NCBI RefSeq assembly: GCF_019279795.1
Contig: NC_056748.1
Span: 704,496,095 to 704,560,094 of the forward strand
Direction of reading: 5' to 3'
From: Protopterus annectens
Taxonomy: Eukaryota; Chordata; Ceratodontiformes; Protopteridae
Length of the DNA stretch: 64,000 nucleotides
The translations under genes were made by a program, and so were the position numbers. Below the pieces are notes generated by a model. It had not been told where the DNA came from, did not search any database, and was given only the letters and a program-made list of their open reading frames with translations. Below, one piece after another: positions 36,179-47,337 of the stretch. How positions within the stretch are numbered: position 1 is the first letter of the stretch; the number at the start of each line of letters is the position of its first letter.

Positions 36179-36476
36179 ATAGGAGAACTGCCCTGTGGAC
36201 TCTAGATTCCTACTGCAGTCCACACTGACATTTTCAGCCCTCATTCTAATAATTCTAATAGTGTGATATGAAAAAGTCCATGGGCTGCACCAAATAAGTC
36301 ACATCCTGCAGTCCTGGGATTGATTATGTCACTCTTCACTTGCCTGTATAAATGAGCAAATCACCAGACCAATGTGCGTGAGATACCATAGCAAAAAAGC
36401 ATTTGTGGTCTTAGTTGGTTAGTGAATGAAAATAGTTGTAGGAATAGTCTTATAAATCTGCAGGCTTTATTTGATA

Positions 36477-36478
<2 letters not shown>

Positions 36479-36536
<58 letters not shown>
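36479..36536. repeat. (TA)n microsatellite, left of foldback copy 5
   Basis: Pure TA alternation up to the first G of the foldback element. Confidence 0.97.
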
Positions 36537-36538
<2 letters not shown>

Positions 36539-36890
36539 GTCTACTTTACATGGTCGACATTTATTTCAGAAAGTCGACTTTCATATGGCCAAGACCATAT
36601 GATCGACTTTCAGAATTCTGACTATGTAAAGTAAACATAAACACACAACAAACACTTACCTTAAACTGTTAACGCCTGCACCCCCCCATGGGGGGCTCTT
36701 CCCTGCACACCCCCCCCGTAACTTAAATATACCAACTCCGACATTGCACTACAGTGCGGAAGTGGGAAATTTTCTCATTCCGCACTGTGCAGAGATAGCG
36801 GTTCCCCATGGTCGGCTTTTCAAAAGTCAATCATATGGTCTCGGCCATATGAAAGTTGACTTTATGAAAAGTCGACCATGTGAAGGGGAC

Positions 36891-36892
<2 letters not shown>
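36537..36892 (-). mobile_element. Foldback/MITE-like element, copy 5, inside (TA)n
   Basis: A complete 356-bp copy with the clearest ends: GGGTCTACTTTACATGGTCG on the left and, read in reverse, GGGTCCCCTTCACATGGTCG on the right. Arms hold a nested palindrome (CATATGG, spacer, CCATATG) between GTCGACTTT-type blocks. The core on the minus strand reads CCGCACTGTAGTGCAATGTC, GGAGTTGGTATATTTAAG, a G-run, then GTTTAAGGTAAGTG. Both flanks are (TA)n, so any target duplication is hidden. Confidence 0.85.

Positions 36893-36951
<59 letters not shown>
36893..36951. repeat. (TA)n microsatellite, right of foldback copy 5
   Basis: Pure TA alternation resuming directly at the element's end. Confidence 0.97.
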
Positions 36952-36955
<4 letters not shown>

Positions 36956-38005
36956 TTAGTATAGCTTCATTTTTTACCTAATTTTTGTATTTCCACTTCT
37001 TCTGCCCCTGTTTCAGGCACTTCTATTTACTGAGACCCAGCAGACACCCCCCCCCCCTTTGCATCCAGCCATATAAAGGGACAGATCGACAGATGATTGT
37101 GTTTTGCAGACTTCATATTATATAAATGGTTGTTGGATGTATTTTATTTTGACCCAACGTTCTCCCCTTCTTTTGAATATTATTATCAAATTGAAAATCA
37201 GTCACTTAAACTTGTCCAAGTGCTCGGAAATCCCTAGTTACACTGAATGGATCTCTAATGTCCTAGAACTGACCTTCTTGGGGTAGGAACAGCTAATGCA
37301 AGACAATGAATAAACACTGGAAGCCTGTGCCGATTATTTCCTTTAGTAAGTACTAGAAATAATAAAAATCAGCAATGTCATTGTTTGTAGAAGTTCCTTA
37401 GTGATGCATCCTGGGATAGCTGCCATTTTTTTCATATAGATTCATAGAAAACTGTGGCTATATACATATTGTATACTATGTAAACAAAGGTGAAGGTTTT
37501 TTTCATATTGCATTTTTTTACAGTGGTACTATCCTTCTGAGGATTATTTCTAGTCTCTATAGTTTTATTTTAGTTGAAAATGGTTTAAATATGCACATCT
37601 TCAAAAGAATGAAATTAAGTGAGATGTGTATTTCTGTGTCATAGCATCATAGAATGTGCAAGGTAACTGGGCCATGTAGGAATTTACACCTTGCCAGTAC
37701 CCACCTTTAGACCTTAACTCCTTTTTCCAGAAGCGATTAAGTGTTTTTCCATTTGCAGAAAGATAGCAATGTACAAATGAGAACACTCACAGTGCCAAGG
37801 TACAGAGGTAGTATGACTCAATACGTTAGGATGCAGTACCCACGTCCTATCCATTCAAAGGTCAGTGCTACGTGACAACAAGGTATAATGTATGGTTCAT
37901 TACTAAGATTATTTGGTAACCATTTGAAATGTCAGGATCCACTAGAGAAAGTCCCATAACACTGAGACTGAATATCTGAAAAAACGGATTTACATATACT
38001 GAGTG
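36952..38005. other. Unassigned sequence
   Basis: A C-run at 37050-37058; no gene or repeat recognised. Confidence 0.35.
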
Positions 38006-38009
38006 TGAA

Positions 38010-38150
38010 ATTGCCATTTCCTAGAATATTTCCTTTTTTCCATCATATGGTGATATCAGAGTTGGTATCTATAAGTCTGGGGCTGTGGGAGGCTTGCACC
38101 TCACAGATTGGGGAGTGCAGGGTGGTTTTCCCTGCAAAAACAAAGTTTAA
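38010..38150 (+). mobile_element. Foldback family core, decayed copy
   Basis: TTTCCTTTTTTCCATCATAT, TGATATCAGAGTTGGTATCT, then GGGGCTGTGGGAGGCTTGCA and TTTTCCCTGCAAAAACAAAG follow the family core order. Terminal arms were not identified. Confidence 0.5.
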
Positions 38151-38350
38151 AGGAGAAGAGCAATGTTTCAGTTTCGCTCTTCTGTACCTGACAAATTACT
38201 GGGATGATCTCAGGATTGAAGTCACTAAATAATGCTATACATTTGAGTTTCAGACTTCAAATCCTTCAGAAAATGTATATTAAAACAAGTTATGTTACTC
38301 TAGCAACTTTCTAAGTTTATAAGAGCAATATTTAAAACATGTCCCTATTT

Positions 38351-38472
38351 GTTCATAGGTTAGTACTAGGCTAACTCCCCTTGTGAGCCTAGCCAATTAT
38401 CTCTTGTGAGACTCAAACCCTGCACCTTGTGTTTGTAAAGCAAACACTTTAACCATTAGGCCAGTGTGTTTT
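38351..38472 (-). mobile_element. CR1-tailed tRNA-derived SINE, copy 3
   Basis: On the plus strand it begins TTCATAGGTTAGTACTAGGC (tail), then AGCCTAGCCAATTA, AGACTCAAACCCTGCACCTT (B box region) and AACACTTTAACCATTAGGCC (A box region). All parts are in the expected minus-strand order. Confidence 0.8.
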
Positions 38473-39690
38473 CAGGAAGCTATTACTTAGAATTAAATTA
38501 CTTGATCAACACTGTGGTATAAAAGAATTTATCGTTTTTCTAGCACTTGTCCTGTTCAACTGGGCTGGTCACTTTTGAGGGGAGGTATAAGTACATGATT
38601 GCTGCTATTTATAATTATTATTATTATTATTATTCATACATTACTTTATAGTGGTCAGTTTCCTCCTCCTTCAGAGACTGAGGCCTGGACAATGCCCTGA
38701 GATCCCAAGAAGAGAAAAACACAGATGGGACAGCAATATATTTGGTCGGGCAAGGTTCTACATTTTCTGCCACCACCCTTGACTCACTGAAAAAGTAATA
38801 AATTACAGCAATCTTCTTTTACCATCAGTTTACTATCCTCTGTTGGAACCATCCCTTAATGTTTCTTCTAAACCATCACCGATAAAAAGTAGTTTTTGTA
38901 CCACAGTCTAGTCTATCATTTCTCAAGTTTTAGGTATTTATTTCTCTGTTATTTATTACAGCAGTGAAACTGTACTTTATTCTTAAAACTTTTTATTCAT
39001 CCTTTCACTTTTCTGCCATTTTTCTTTCCCTGTGATTCTTTGCAGTTGTAATTACACTTCCCATTAGTATTACATAAGTTGTAATTGTCGCAGGCATTAT
39101 ATCAAAAATGCAGTCAGCCAACTGCAAGTTTCCCCGAAGTCTTTCTATGCATTTTATTTTCAGTGAAACAGCTGTGTTGGAGCTGGATTATTATAGCAGG
39201 GGAGTGCGATGACACAGCCATTTAAAATGTGGATGTTTGTGCGTTTTTATTTTTGGTTTATTTACTAGTTGTGATCATGTGGCCTAAAGTACTGCCTTCA
39301 GGCTACAGTCCCTTAGAGATCGTGTTTCAGAGCCCATTTATGACAGTTGTCCATGAGGCTGTCAGTACAGTTTTCTGGTTCAAGTGACAATCGACAAGAC
39401 GGGTTAATTCTTATTTCCTCCAGGGAACTACCGTTCCTGCTCCTGGAACGTTCTCTTTAAAAGCTGGTGTGTCTAGTGCACTATTAGGGACAAAGAAAAT
39501 ATGTATTTAAAAATAATTACTGAATATTTGTTTTCACAGCAAGATGAAAATGAAAGTCGGGCATTTAAAAAGCATTTTCTTTTGTTTGCTGTCACAGATG
39601 TAATGTGTTTATTAAATCCTATCATCGTCTTATCAAGAGTAATATTTACATGCAAGAAATAAACAAAACCTAATTTTAAAATGCAAAGAG
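38473..39690. other. Unassigned sequence
   Basis: Contains a short (ATT)n at 38617-38632. No gene recognised. Confidence 0.35.
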
Positions 39691-39693
39691 CAA

Positions 39694-39765
39694 GCCATGT
39701 AGCTCAGCGGATTTGATCTCCATAAAGCATCTGTTTGTCAAACCAGCACTTATCCCTGCACTCTG
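39694..39765 (+). mobile_element. Possible tRNA-like SINE head
   Basis: AGCCATGTAGCTCAGCGGAT looks like an A box and TTTGTCAAACCAGC like a weak B box ~45 bp later. No tail family was matched and no cloverleaf was completed. Confidence 0.25.
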
Positions 39766-40332
39766 CTGAAGCAGCAACATGGAACTTCATTGAATGATTT
39801 CAATGGATTACCGAGTACCAGCTAATACAGCATAATGTTTATGGTCTTGTTAGAGGTTCAGTTGATGACGGCAACTCGTACTCCATGAGTAGAGGCAGTT
39901 CTGTGGAGCCATGTTAGGACCCATCATAAATGTATTTTTATCAAACACAGTATTTTAGATATGATTTTATCTTTATATTACAGTTTGTTTTTTTTTTACA
40001 CAGAATTGATCTAGTGAAAAACAATATTCATTTGTGCAGTGTTAGTTTGCCTGATAAGTGGACAGAGACCGCAAGTGTTTTCGGCTATAATAGGTGCTGC
40101 AAAGGGAAATTCTTTGTTAAGTGGAAGGAAACTGGAGTACCTGATAAATCCCAAGTATGCATACTTTACATGGGTAGTAATCAGAGGTCATGATCCAACC
40201 CTGACAATGTGAGAGAGCAGCAGTATAAACAGCTGTGCTACTACTGGGCTATCACATTTCATTTTTTGTTAGAGACAATATTGTTCTTCTCATTAACATT
40301 AGAAACACTGAAGTACTGGGAGGTCAAACAGC

Positions 40333-40432
40333 ATATTTTATTTATTTATTTAACCTTTGTTTCCGGGGAAAGTCCAACTTGGAACAAAGCCAAATTTCAG
40401 CGGAGGCCCAGGGAGAAACACTCCAGATGCAT
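40333..40432 (-). mobile_element. L2-like LINE 3' tail, copy d
   Basis: On the plus strand it begins with (TTTA)n, then GGGGAAAGTCCAACTTGG, AAATTTCAGCGGAGGCCCAG and GGAGAAACACTCC, the same order as at 2455 and 61003. Confidence 0.6.
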
Positions 40433-40678
40433 GTATTTGTAAATAGGCTCCCTGACATAAATGAATCCTGAGTATGACTCAGAAAACTCCAGACTGATTA
40501 GCTGTGTAAATGCTGGAGAAGATAAGGGAGCTGAAGTTAGTGCCTGATGCTAGCTTGCCAGCCAGGAGAGTAGGTCACAGTTCAAACCACTGCAATATCC
40601 ATAATTACTAGAGAGAAAGCTGCACCCTATCTAGTAGATGAGTTGGTTCATGTATTTGACTCTGCCAAGCCACAGACA

Positions 40679-40770
40679 AGTGGTAGTTTTCTTGGCTATA
40701 GGAATGTGCATACCCACAAGTGGTAGTTGTCTTGGCTGTAGGAATGTGCACACCCACATGAGAAGGCACT
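40679..40770. repeat. ~47-bp tandem duplication
   Basis: CAAGTGGTAGTTKTCTTGGC, then TRTAGGAATGTGCAYACCCA, occurs twice in succession. Confidence 0.85.
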
Positions 40771-41079
40771 GCAGGCTGTTGCATGTGTGAGCATGTATGC
40801 CAGATAATGAGGTGTGCTTAAGGATAAAATCTGAAACCCCCCCATGGTTGCCTTCATGATGATAGCCTTCTGCAATCAGTTCTCATACCGCAGGAGAATG
40901 CATAAGCTATTAACTGTGGGAGGACTGATGTTTAGCAGGCAGCAGAGGTTAAAAGGATGTTAAACTGTAGCTTGTTTAGAGTCAAGTAGTTATTGATTGA
41001 TTCTGCCAAAAATATGAACATGAACAGTTGATTTTCAAGTCCACAGGCTGACGAAGTAACCAGTAGTTATGACTGTCAC

Positions 41080-41290
41080 TGGAATATAAATCCACAATGG
41101 AGTCTAGGAATTGCACTTTTCAGGGCTGGCACTGGAGCATACACCTGCAGTGGGGCATAGAAACTGGACATCAGTATTTGAGAGGACTACCACTGGGCCA
41201 TACGTCTGGAGTAGAGCCTGGAAACTGAACATCATAGTGCTACCACTGTAGTATAAGTCTGCAGTAGTCTCTAAGAAATACACTTGACAC
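41080..41290. repeat. Degenerate ~60-70-bp tandem repeat, 3-4 units
   Basis: Repeated phrases CACTGGAGCATACACCTGCA, then GTGGGGCATAGAAACTGGAC and ATC, with variants at ~41130, 41200 and 41250. Confidence 0.6.
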
Positions 41291-42095
41291 TAACATTGCA
41301 GTACACTTAATATATACTTATGCATATGGTGCTGGTGTTTTCCTCCCTAATATGAATTTCTGATTGGAAATTAAAGCTGATGTTCCACTGATGTGCCATT
41401 GTTCTTCCTGGCACCATGTATGAAGTAATGGCATACCACTTGTTGGTTCTTGATTTATTATTTTTTTTTTATGTATAGGATTTTTCTGTTGCATTACTGG
41501 GATGAAGTCAGTGCTAATTAAAGAAAAAAGTGCAGTGCTTCTATTGCACTGTTAATGCACAGAATATAACATCACTTGGAACTAATAATAACATCTGGTT
41601 ATTATCTTCCACATGAATTGACTGTTATTCATTTCCTCTGGGTGCTGCTGATATTGCTGTTTCCAAAATTATGGCTGACAATCTCCAAAATTTGCTGCTT
41701 TGGCTGCAAAACTTGCACTGCTTAATGTGTCTGACCCTGGTTTGCATGATTTGGCTTAGTGACCGATGTCTTGCATATGTTATGAAAATAATTTTGTAGT
41801 ACACACCAACCTGCTACTATCTTTTTTAGTATTTCAGACAGAATTCTCTTCCTTGTACCCCCTCAGAATGCCCTTGATTTATTTAGCAAATTAAACAGAA
41901 TTTTGAAAATAAGCCCAGCATGACCAGGTGAAAATACATTCTAATTAAGAAAATAGAGAAACAGGCAGAAATTAAAATGGTCTCAAAGTCAAGATGCAAT
42001 TGCAGAATGAATCTGTAAATTACTATTAATCTCAATGCTCCGACTCATTATAAATACCGGAGTCCTCAAGCATTTCAGCATAAATAAAATATCCC
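41291..42095. other. Unassigned sequence
   Basis: AT-rich, no recognised feature. Confidence 0.35.
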
Positions 42096-42099
42096 AAAA

Positions 42100-42230
42100 G
42101 GTAAGTACTAGGCTATTTGCCTTTCTGGGCCATTTTAAGCTTAGACAATTCTCCTTAAATATGAAAATCAAACCCTGTACCTTTTGTCTGTGAAGTAAAC
42201 ATCTTAGCCATCATGGGTTGTGCTGGCACA
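42100..42230 (-). mobile_element. CR1-tailed tRNA-derived SINE, copy 4
   Basis: Minus-strand copy: tail GGTAAGTACTAGGCTATTTG at its plus-strand start, then GGGCCATTTTAAGCTTAGAC, ATCAAACCCTGTACCTTTTG (B box) and ATCTTAGCCATCATGGG (A box). Confidence 0.75.
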
Positions 42231-42256
42231 TTACTCTAGGAAAATGCCATATGCTG

Positions 42257-42261
<5 letters not shown>

Positions 42262-42330
<69 letters not shown>
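42262..42330. repeat. (TA)n microsatellite
   Basis: TA alternation directly after a SINE head. Confidence 0.97.
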
Positions 42331-42335
<5 letters not shown>

Positions 42336-42372
42336 AATAATTGCTTAATAACCTTCCCACAGTGAAGGTATA

Positions 42373-42503
42373 CAGGTTCAAAGATAAATACTAGGCATTC
42401 AGTCTGCAGATTATTATAAGCCTAATGAATAACCAGAAGTTAGAATCAAACCCTGTATTTTGTATCTGTGAGGTAAAGACCATTATGTTATCTCCTCCCT
42501 GAA
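42373..42503 (-). mobile_element. CR1-tailed tRNA-derived SINE, copy 5, divergent subfamily
   Basis: GGTTCAAAGATAAATACTAG, then TTCAGTCTGCAGATTATTAT, AGAATCAAACCCTGTATTTT and AAGACCATTATGTTATC. It shares a CAGTCTGCAGATAA middle with the copies at 48931 and 49045, marking a subfamily different from the GGCCCACAAGGGCAG type. Confidence 0.7.
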
Positions 42504-42536
42504 AGCCTTAGTTTACTGGTAAATACTAGCTGATCA

Positions 42537-45495
42537 GTCATAGGATCATTGGATCATAGGAGGTTGCTAGGCTAATGGCCCTACAAGCCTAACCAAGTTC
42601 TACCCTTATTTCCACGATCTGCACCTATTGCCTCTGTCTAAGAGGTACACAGGTAGAATCCCCGGGGTTAATTTACGCTTACCCATACAGTCATCCAGAT
42701 TGCATTTGAAGAGGGCCAATGAGGTGCTCTGTTTGACATGAAGTGGTAGCCTGTTCTAAAAGTGTGGTAACCTCTAGAAGACAAATCTGTCCATCCAGCA
42801 GGTTCTATTAATGTCACATATCAGGTTAAGGTCTTTAGAGCGAGTAGCCCATTTGCTATTTAACTTGCGGATATGCAGCATTTCCAATAAAGCAGGGTCA
42901 AAGATTGCCTTATATGCAAGGCAGAAATCACATTTGAGTAGTCTGTATGAAACAGAATAAAGTGACCATGATTGCAGATGATCCGCATTGGACAGGTGCT
43001 GAAGACCTTGAATTGTCCTTGTGAGGAACTTTATGGTCTCTCCAACCGCTGCAGGTGCTTGGAAAGGTACACACCAAAAAGGTCATTGTACTCAATTATT
43101 GGCCTGATGAGGGAAGAGTACAGGGAGTTTATAACTTCTTTTTTTCTGGAGGCAATGCCCTTACTTATGAGATGAGCAATATAGAATGTCCTTCTTGCCA
43201 CTGTGGAGACATGGTGATCAAAGGTAAGGCTGCTGTTAACCTGTGTGCTCAGGTCTCTCACCAATGAATACATACTTAGGGTGTTGCTGTTGATGTGGTA
43301 GTCAGCAAGAACATCTCTCTTACTAAAATGGATGATAATACATTTTTTGGCATTAAGTTTAAGGCCATGACTTTGGCATCAATCATTTGTTTGTGTAAGA
43401 CCCTCTTGTAGGATTTTGACATAATTTGGGGATTCTATGACCACTCCCGGTTTGCAGTCATCAGCAAACTTTGTCAGCCACAGACCTTTAGTTTTTGCTT
43501 TTACTTTGGAGAAATAGATTCCAAACAGTAGATGTCCCAGGACTGATCACTGTGGAACACCACAGTTACGGTCTGCTGCTATTTTGACTATATGGGGGTT
43601 GGGAGGGTGGCCTAATGGTTAAGGTGATTGCCTTATAAACACAAGGTGCAGGGTTTGAATCTCACAAGGGATAATTGGCTAGGCTTAAAATGGCTCGCAA
43701 GGGCAGTTAGCTTAGTACTAATCTATGAACCTATGAACCTATGTGTTCCATCACTGAGCCAGGTGGTGACCCATCTAATGATATAAAGGTTGATACCTAG
43801 CTGGGTGAGTTTGTCAATGATGCCTGAGTGGAGGATAGTGTCAAAAGCCTTGGCTAAGTCTAGGTAGGCTGTATGAACAGATTTCCCTTCAACCAGGGCC
43901 TTGGTGGCTTTCTCAAAGACGTCCACCAGGTTTAACAGGCATGATCTCCATTTGACAAATACAAAGTTAGTAGGGTCAAGTGTTTGGAGATTACCTATAA
44001 CTTTGTTGATAAGATCTGTGATGATTCGCTCAATGGCCTTGCAGATTAGGCTAGTCAGGCTAATAGGTCTATAGTTTCCAGAGTCAGTGGAAGCACCACA
44101 TTTGTGCAAGGGAATAGCAGTGGCTATTTTCCATTCAGCTGGGATGAAGATGGTTTTTAGAACATGACTGAAGTACCCAAGGGTGTTACTAATTCTTATT
44201 GGAGCCCATGTAGAGCGCAGCCTGGGATGTTATCAAATCCCATAGATGCTGTGTTTTTAACCTTAGAGAGTGTGTTTATGGCCTGCTCTTTAAAGATATA
44301 AGGAAGGAGACAGGTGGTAAGGATGTCATGGAGTACATGTGGCAGAGACAGGGGAGTTAAGGTTTCACAGAACCTGTTAGCCAACAGGTTAGCTATGTCC
44401 ACAGGCTCATATGTGGTATCATTGACTACCAGTTTGGCACACATCTGTGCCTTTCCTTTTAGGTTATGGATGTAACTAAAGAATGCGTTATGGTTGTCCT
44501 TAGTTGAGGAAGCTAATTTGGATTCATAGTTTGCTTTGGCAGACTTCACAAGAAGTCTTATTTGCTTTTTTAAGCTGAGGAGGCAGTGTTTCCAGTTCAG
44601 GGCTTTCACCCTCTTACTCTTAGACACCAGTTTCTTCCTCTTATTGTAAAGCCTGTTAATGACAGTTTTCCACCAGGCAGGTTTGCTCTTCATTGAGGAG
44701 CTTGTTTTAGTTCTATCGGGTATAGCCGAGTCAGTACAGTTGTACAGGTATTTGTATAAAGCATTAGTGTAGAACTTAGCATAGTTGCCAGTTCCATCTG
44801 AGGGGGAAGTGCAGTGAAGCTATTTACACCATCCCATAAGAGGTTATAATCTGCTTTGGAGCAGTTTTTTAGTTTAGTTGCTGCTGGGTGGGGGGATCAA
44901 CTGTGGTAGTTACTTCAAATGAGACTGATTTGTGGTCAGATCCCACCAGGAAAGACCTCACAGTGAGGGTGCTACAGTGATCCCCCATAATGGTAAACAC
45001 CAGATCCAGGATGTTGGCACGTCTTGTGGGGGTGTCAACCAGCTGGTCTGTGGTATTAGTGTTAACGATATTGAGGAACCTTTGGGCAAGTGAGTTTGAG
45101 CACGAGTAATTTACCCAGTCAATGTATGGGTAGTTAAAGTCATCCAAAACCATAGTGTTCAGATGTATCTTGAGAGACTAAAGTATATACAAATAGGCAG
45201 AGTATGTCCCCTGATTCATGGAGGGGGTCCTGTAGCTGGCAATGATTTGAATAGGTGTCCTAACAACAGTTAATTGCACCTGAAATATCTCCAATGAGTC
45301 ATACTGTTTAAGCAATCTGAAGGTGTATTTATCTTTAATGAATATTGATACACCGCCTCCTTTAGTTTTTATGCCTTCAGTTTGTGGTCTGAATGTGTGG
45401 AAGGAGGTGTAACCCTATATGATTGGAGTGCTTTCTACAGCCTTGAACCAGGTCTCTGTGACTGCACAAATGCCTGCTTCTTCCAAAGTGAGAAA
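42537..45495 (-). pseudogene. CR1 ORF2 relic: AP endonuclease + reverse transcriptase
   Basis: Domains 5' to 3' on the minus strand. The endonuclease from ~45490 includes FRPQTEGIK, DDFNYPYIDW (usual GDFN, first residue changed) near 45140, ILDLVFTIMGD and GSDHKSVSFEV near 44935. The linker, 44693-44200, reads WKTVINRLYNKRKKL and FFSYIHNLKGKAQMC. RT from ~44110 reads STDSGNYRPISLTSLICK, AYLDLAKAFDTI (motif A) and WVTTWLSDGTH. After the SINE it resumes with GVPQ, SVLGHLLFGIYF and an intact FADDCKPG (motif C) near 43460. The C-terminal part has ASRKKEVINSLYSSLIRPII to ~43030 and decays further. Disrupted, so not active. Confidence 0.85.
43594..43743 (+). mobile_element. CR1-tailed tRNA-derived SINE, copy 6, inside CR1 RT
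   Basis: The best-preserved copy. Head GGGGTTGGGAGGGTGGCCTA with A box GTGGCCTAATGGTTAAGG, B box GCAGGGTTTGAATCTCAC, body TTGGCTAGGCTTAAAATGGC, TCGCAAGGGCAGTTAG and tail AACCTATGAACCTATG. It splits the minus-strand CR1 codons for SDGTH and IVKIAAD, which read on across it when removed. The target duplication, if any, is very short. Confidence 0.9.
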
Positions 45496-45834
45496 TGCTT
45501 CCAGTGAGTGTAGTTTCATGTTAAGACTCCTAGCTTTTAGCAGCATAACCTTGAGGATGTTTTTAGATGAGTTTTTACATCAGGAATTTTGTCCTTTAGA
45601 CAATACCTAAAAAGACACTATGGGGGTGGCAAGAAACTTAGCCAGTAGCCAAAATCCCAGGGGTGAAAGATGAAGACCATGTCTAGCAAAGCATCGAGGT
45701 CTGTTGATCATGTCATCCCAGGCTGACAGATACTGGATCCCCCTTAGAATGACACCAGAAACTAATCCAATTATTGAAGTCAGTCATTTTTTCTTTGTAT
45801 TGAGGCATCACCCTAGGTGAAAGCAAAATGCTGC

Positions 45835-46533
45835 TTAATAGGCTAGGGGCATACCTACCTGAAACACATAGTCCAAGAGCTCAGTCATGTCTCTGTTCAT
45901 ATAGTCCATAGAGTTACGTCTCAAGTTGTTCACACCAACATGGACTATAACGGAGTCATAACAGTGCCTGTTGTTGAGAGACGTGAGTGGATGTGTGATA
46001 CGGTGGATCCTGGCACCTGACAGACAGCTGACCAGGACCTTTTCATTATCTAGCCTGGTGAGAGGGACAGCTGTGCGTCTCACGACTGAATCACCTATGA
46101 CTGATATGTTTGGTTTTGTGTTTTGCCTTAAGGGCTTGACAGGTGAGACACTGGTGTGTGAGCTATTATGTGTATTGCATTCTGCAGAAGAAGTATTATG
46201 TGTAGCATGCTTGTGTTTGTGTTTGGGAGGTCTCTGGTCTTTAGGTATGTTTTTGGTGAGGACCTCCACATATGTAGGTATGTATGATGTGGGTTTGGGT
46301 GGAGTAGGACATGAGGTGTGCATGCTGACAGCCTGGTCATTGTCCTATGTACTGACTGGTGTGTGAGAGAGCATGGATTCAAGGTTCTTAATATAGCTGC
46401 ATCTCTCAAATGTTGAGTTTGTGTGGCCCAGGAGAAGAGGGTTGCCAGTGAAGATGAGGCAGTTGCTACACTGGCTGAAAATGCCCATGTCAACCAAGCT
46501 GGCTAGAGAAACTTTGGGAAATTGTCCGTCCAT
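45835..46533 (-). pseudogene. CR1 ORF1 relic: zinc-finger-like N-terminus + SGNH esterase-like domain
   Basis: The first Met at 46533 opens MDGQFPKVSLASLVDMG, followed by CSNC-x11-H-x7-C spacing (residues ~22-46), which looks like a Cys/His zinc knuckle. A frameshift near 46340 leads into a Pro/Thr/Asn-rich linker and then ISVIGDSVVRRTAVPL (GDS block, ~46090), SCLSGARIHRITHPL, and DSVIVHVGVNNLRR (GxND-like block, ~45920) with MNRDMTELLDYVFQ. SGNH/GDSL-type esterase domains are known in ORF1 of several CR1 and L2 elements. The Asp-His block is not seen before the frame closes. A paralogous N-terminus is at ~50838 (VDMSILRQCSNYL). Confidence 0.7.
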
Positions 46534-46640
46534 AGTGTTAGGTAAATCTATATGGTCAGGAGAAGAGTCACACTTAAGAATGGCTAGTGGGTGAGAGGTG
46601 TGCTGGTACCTCTGAGTCTAGGCTTAGTGCTCCACCTGAC

Positions 46641-47337
46641 AGTATAGCAGGGCCATGAAAAACCTCTGGAGGACCACAAGCAAAGTGCTAAGGGAAAATT
46701 TAACAGCAAAATGTTTGCATCTATAACCACTAACGGTAACCACTGCTACGCTGCATTGCACGATGGTGCATTCCACAAAAGCAAGCACAAATGTGGGACT
46801 GAAATAAAACAAGAAATAACCCATTTAACTCAAACTAGCCAATAAGGATGGTCACTCTAAGTTCAAGTCCAATCACCCTCGATTAGATGGGACCCAGAGA
46901 GCACTCTCCTCCTACAAGGGTGCAGACGGACCTTCACCAACAAAAATGGTTTGAATTTGATTTTCAGAAGTTACAAAATAGACTCAGAAAGAGCAAACCT
47001 GGAACTGTTCTATGCTACAGCTGAACTAGTACAGTATATAGTGAAATGTGGCAAAAACAGTTCAGACAATTCAAATAGACAGTAGAATGCAAATACAAAT
47101 TAAATGTGCAGTATAAGATCAAAAACAGACATTTATATTCAGTTGGAAGCCATGGATGCTTCAGATATTTCAGTATCTCAATAAAGAGCTGGTTTTAATG
47201 CTCAAGTGATGCCAAACAGTCTATATTCGACAAGTCTGAATCTGGCCTATGCTATAAAATGCAGAATTATTAGAAATTCAAAGTGCATAAAATCACAGTC
47301 ACAACAGCAAAAAACAGTTTAAATAAAGCAGCAATTC
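46641..47337. other. Region between CR1 ORF1 and upstream tandem array
   Basis: Possible CR1 5' UTR on the minus strand. A stretch at 46895-46925 (minus CTTGTAGGAGGAGAGTGCTC) resembles the array phrase CTTGTGGCAGGAGAGTGT. Nothing else is recognised. Confidence 0.4.

Larger units (their letters stand above)
42537..46640 (-). mobile_element. CR1-clade LINE, longest copy, ORF1 + ORF2
   Basis: Minus-strand CR1 from the 3' tail (CATAGGATCATTGGATCATA at 42537) through the RT, linker and AP endonuclease to the ORF1 start at 46533. It is interrupted by a SINE at 43594-43743 in the RT. Stops and frameshifts break both ORFs, but all key motifs are recognisable. A ~147-bp tandem array lies further upstream (47338-48225). 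This is the only copy here with the N-terminus of ORF1 and its upstream sequence. Confidence 0.88.

Noticed and set aside
43594-43680. tRNA gene (also at 23777, 38390, 60190)
   Set aside because: A and B boxes are present but the cloverleaf is not complete and each is followed by a CR1-type SINE tail.
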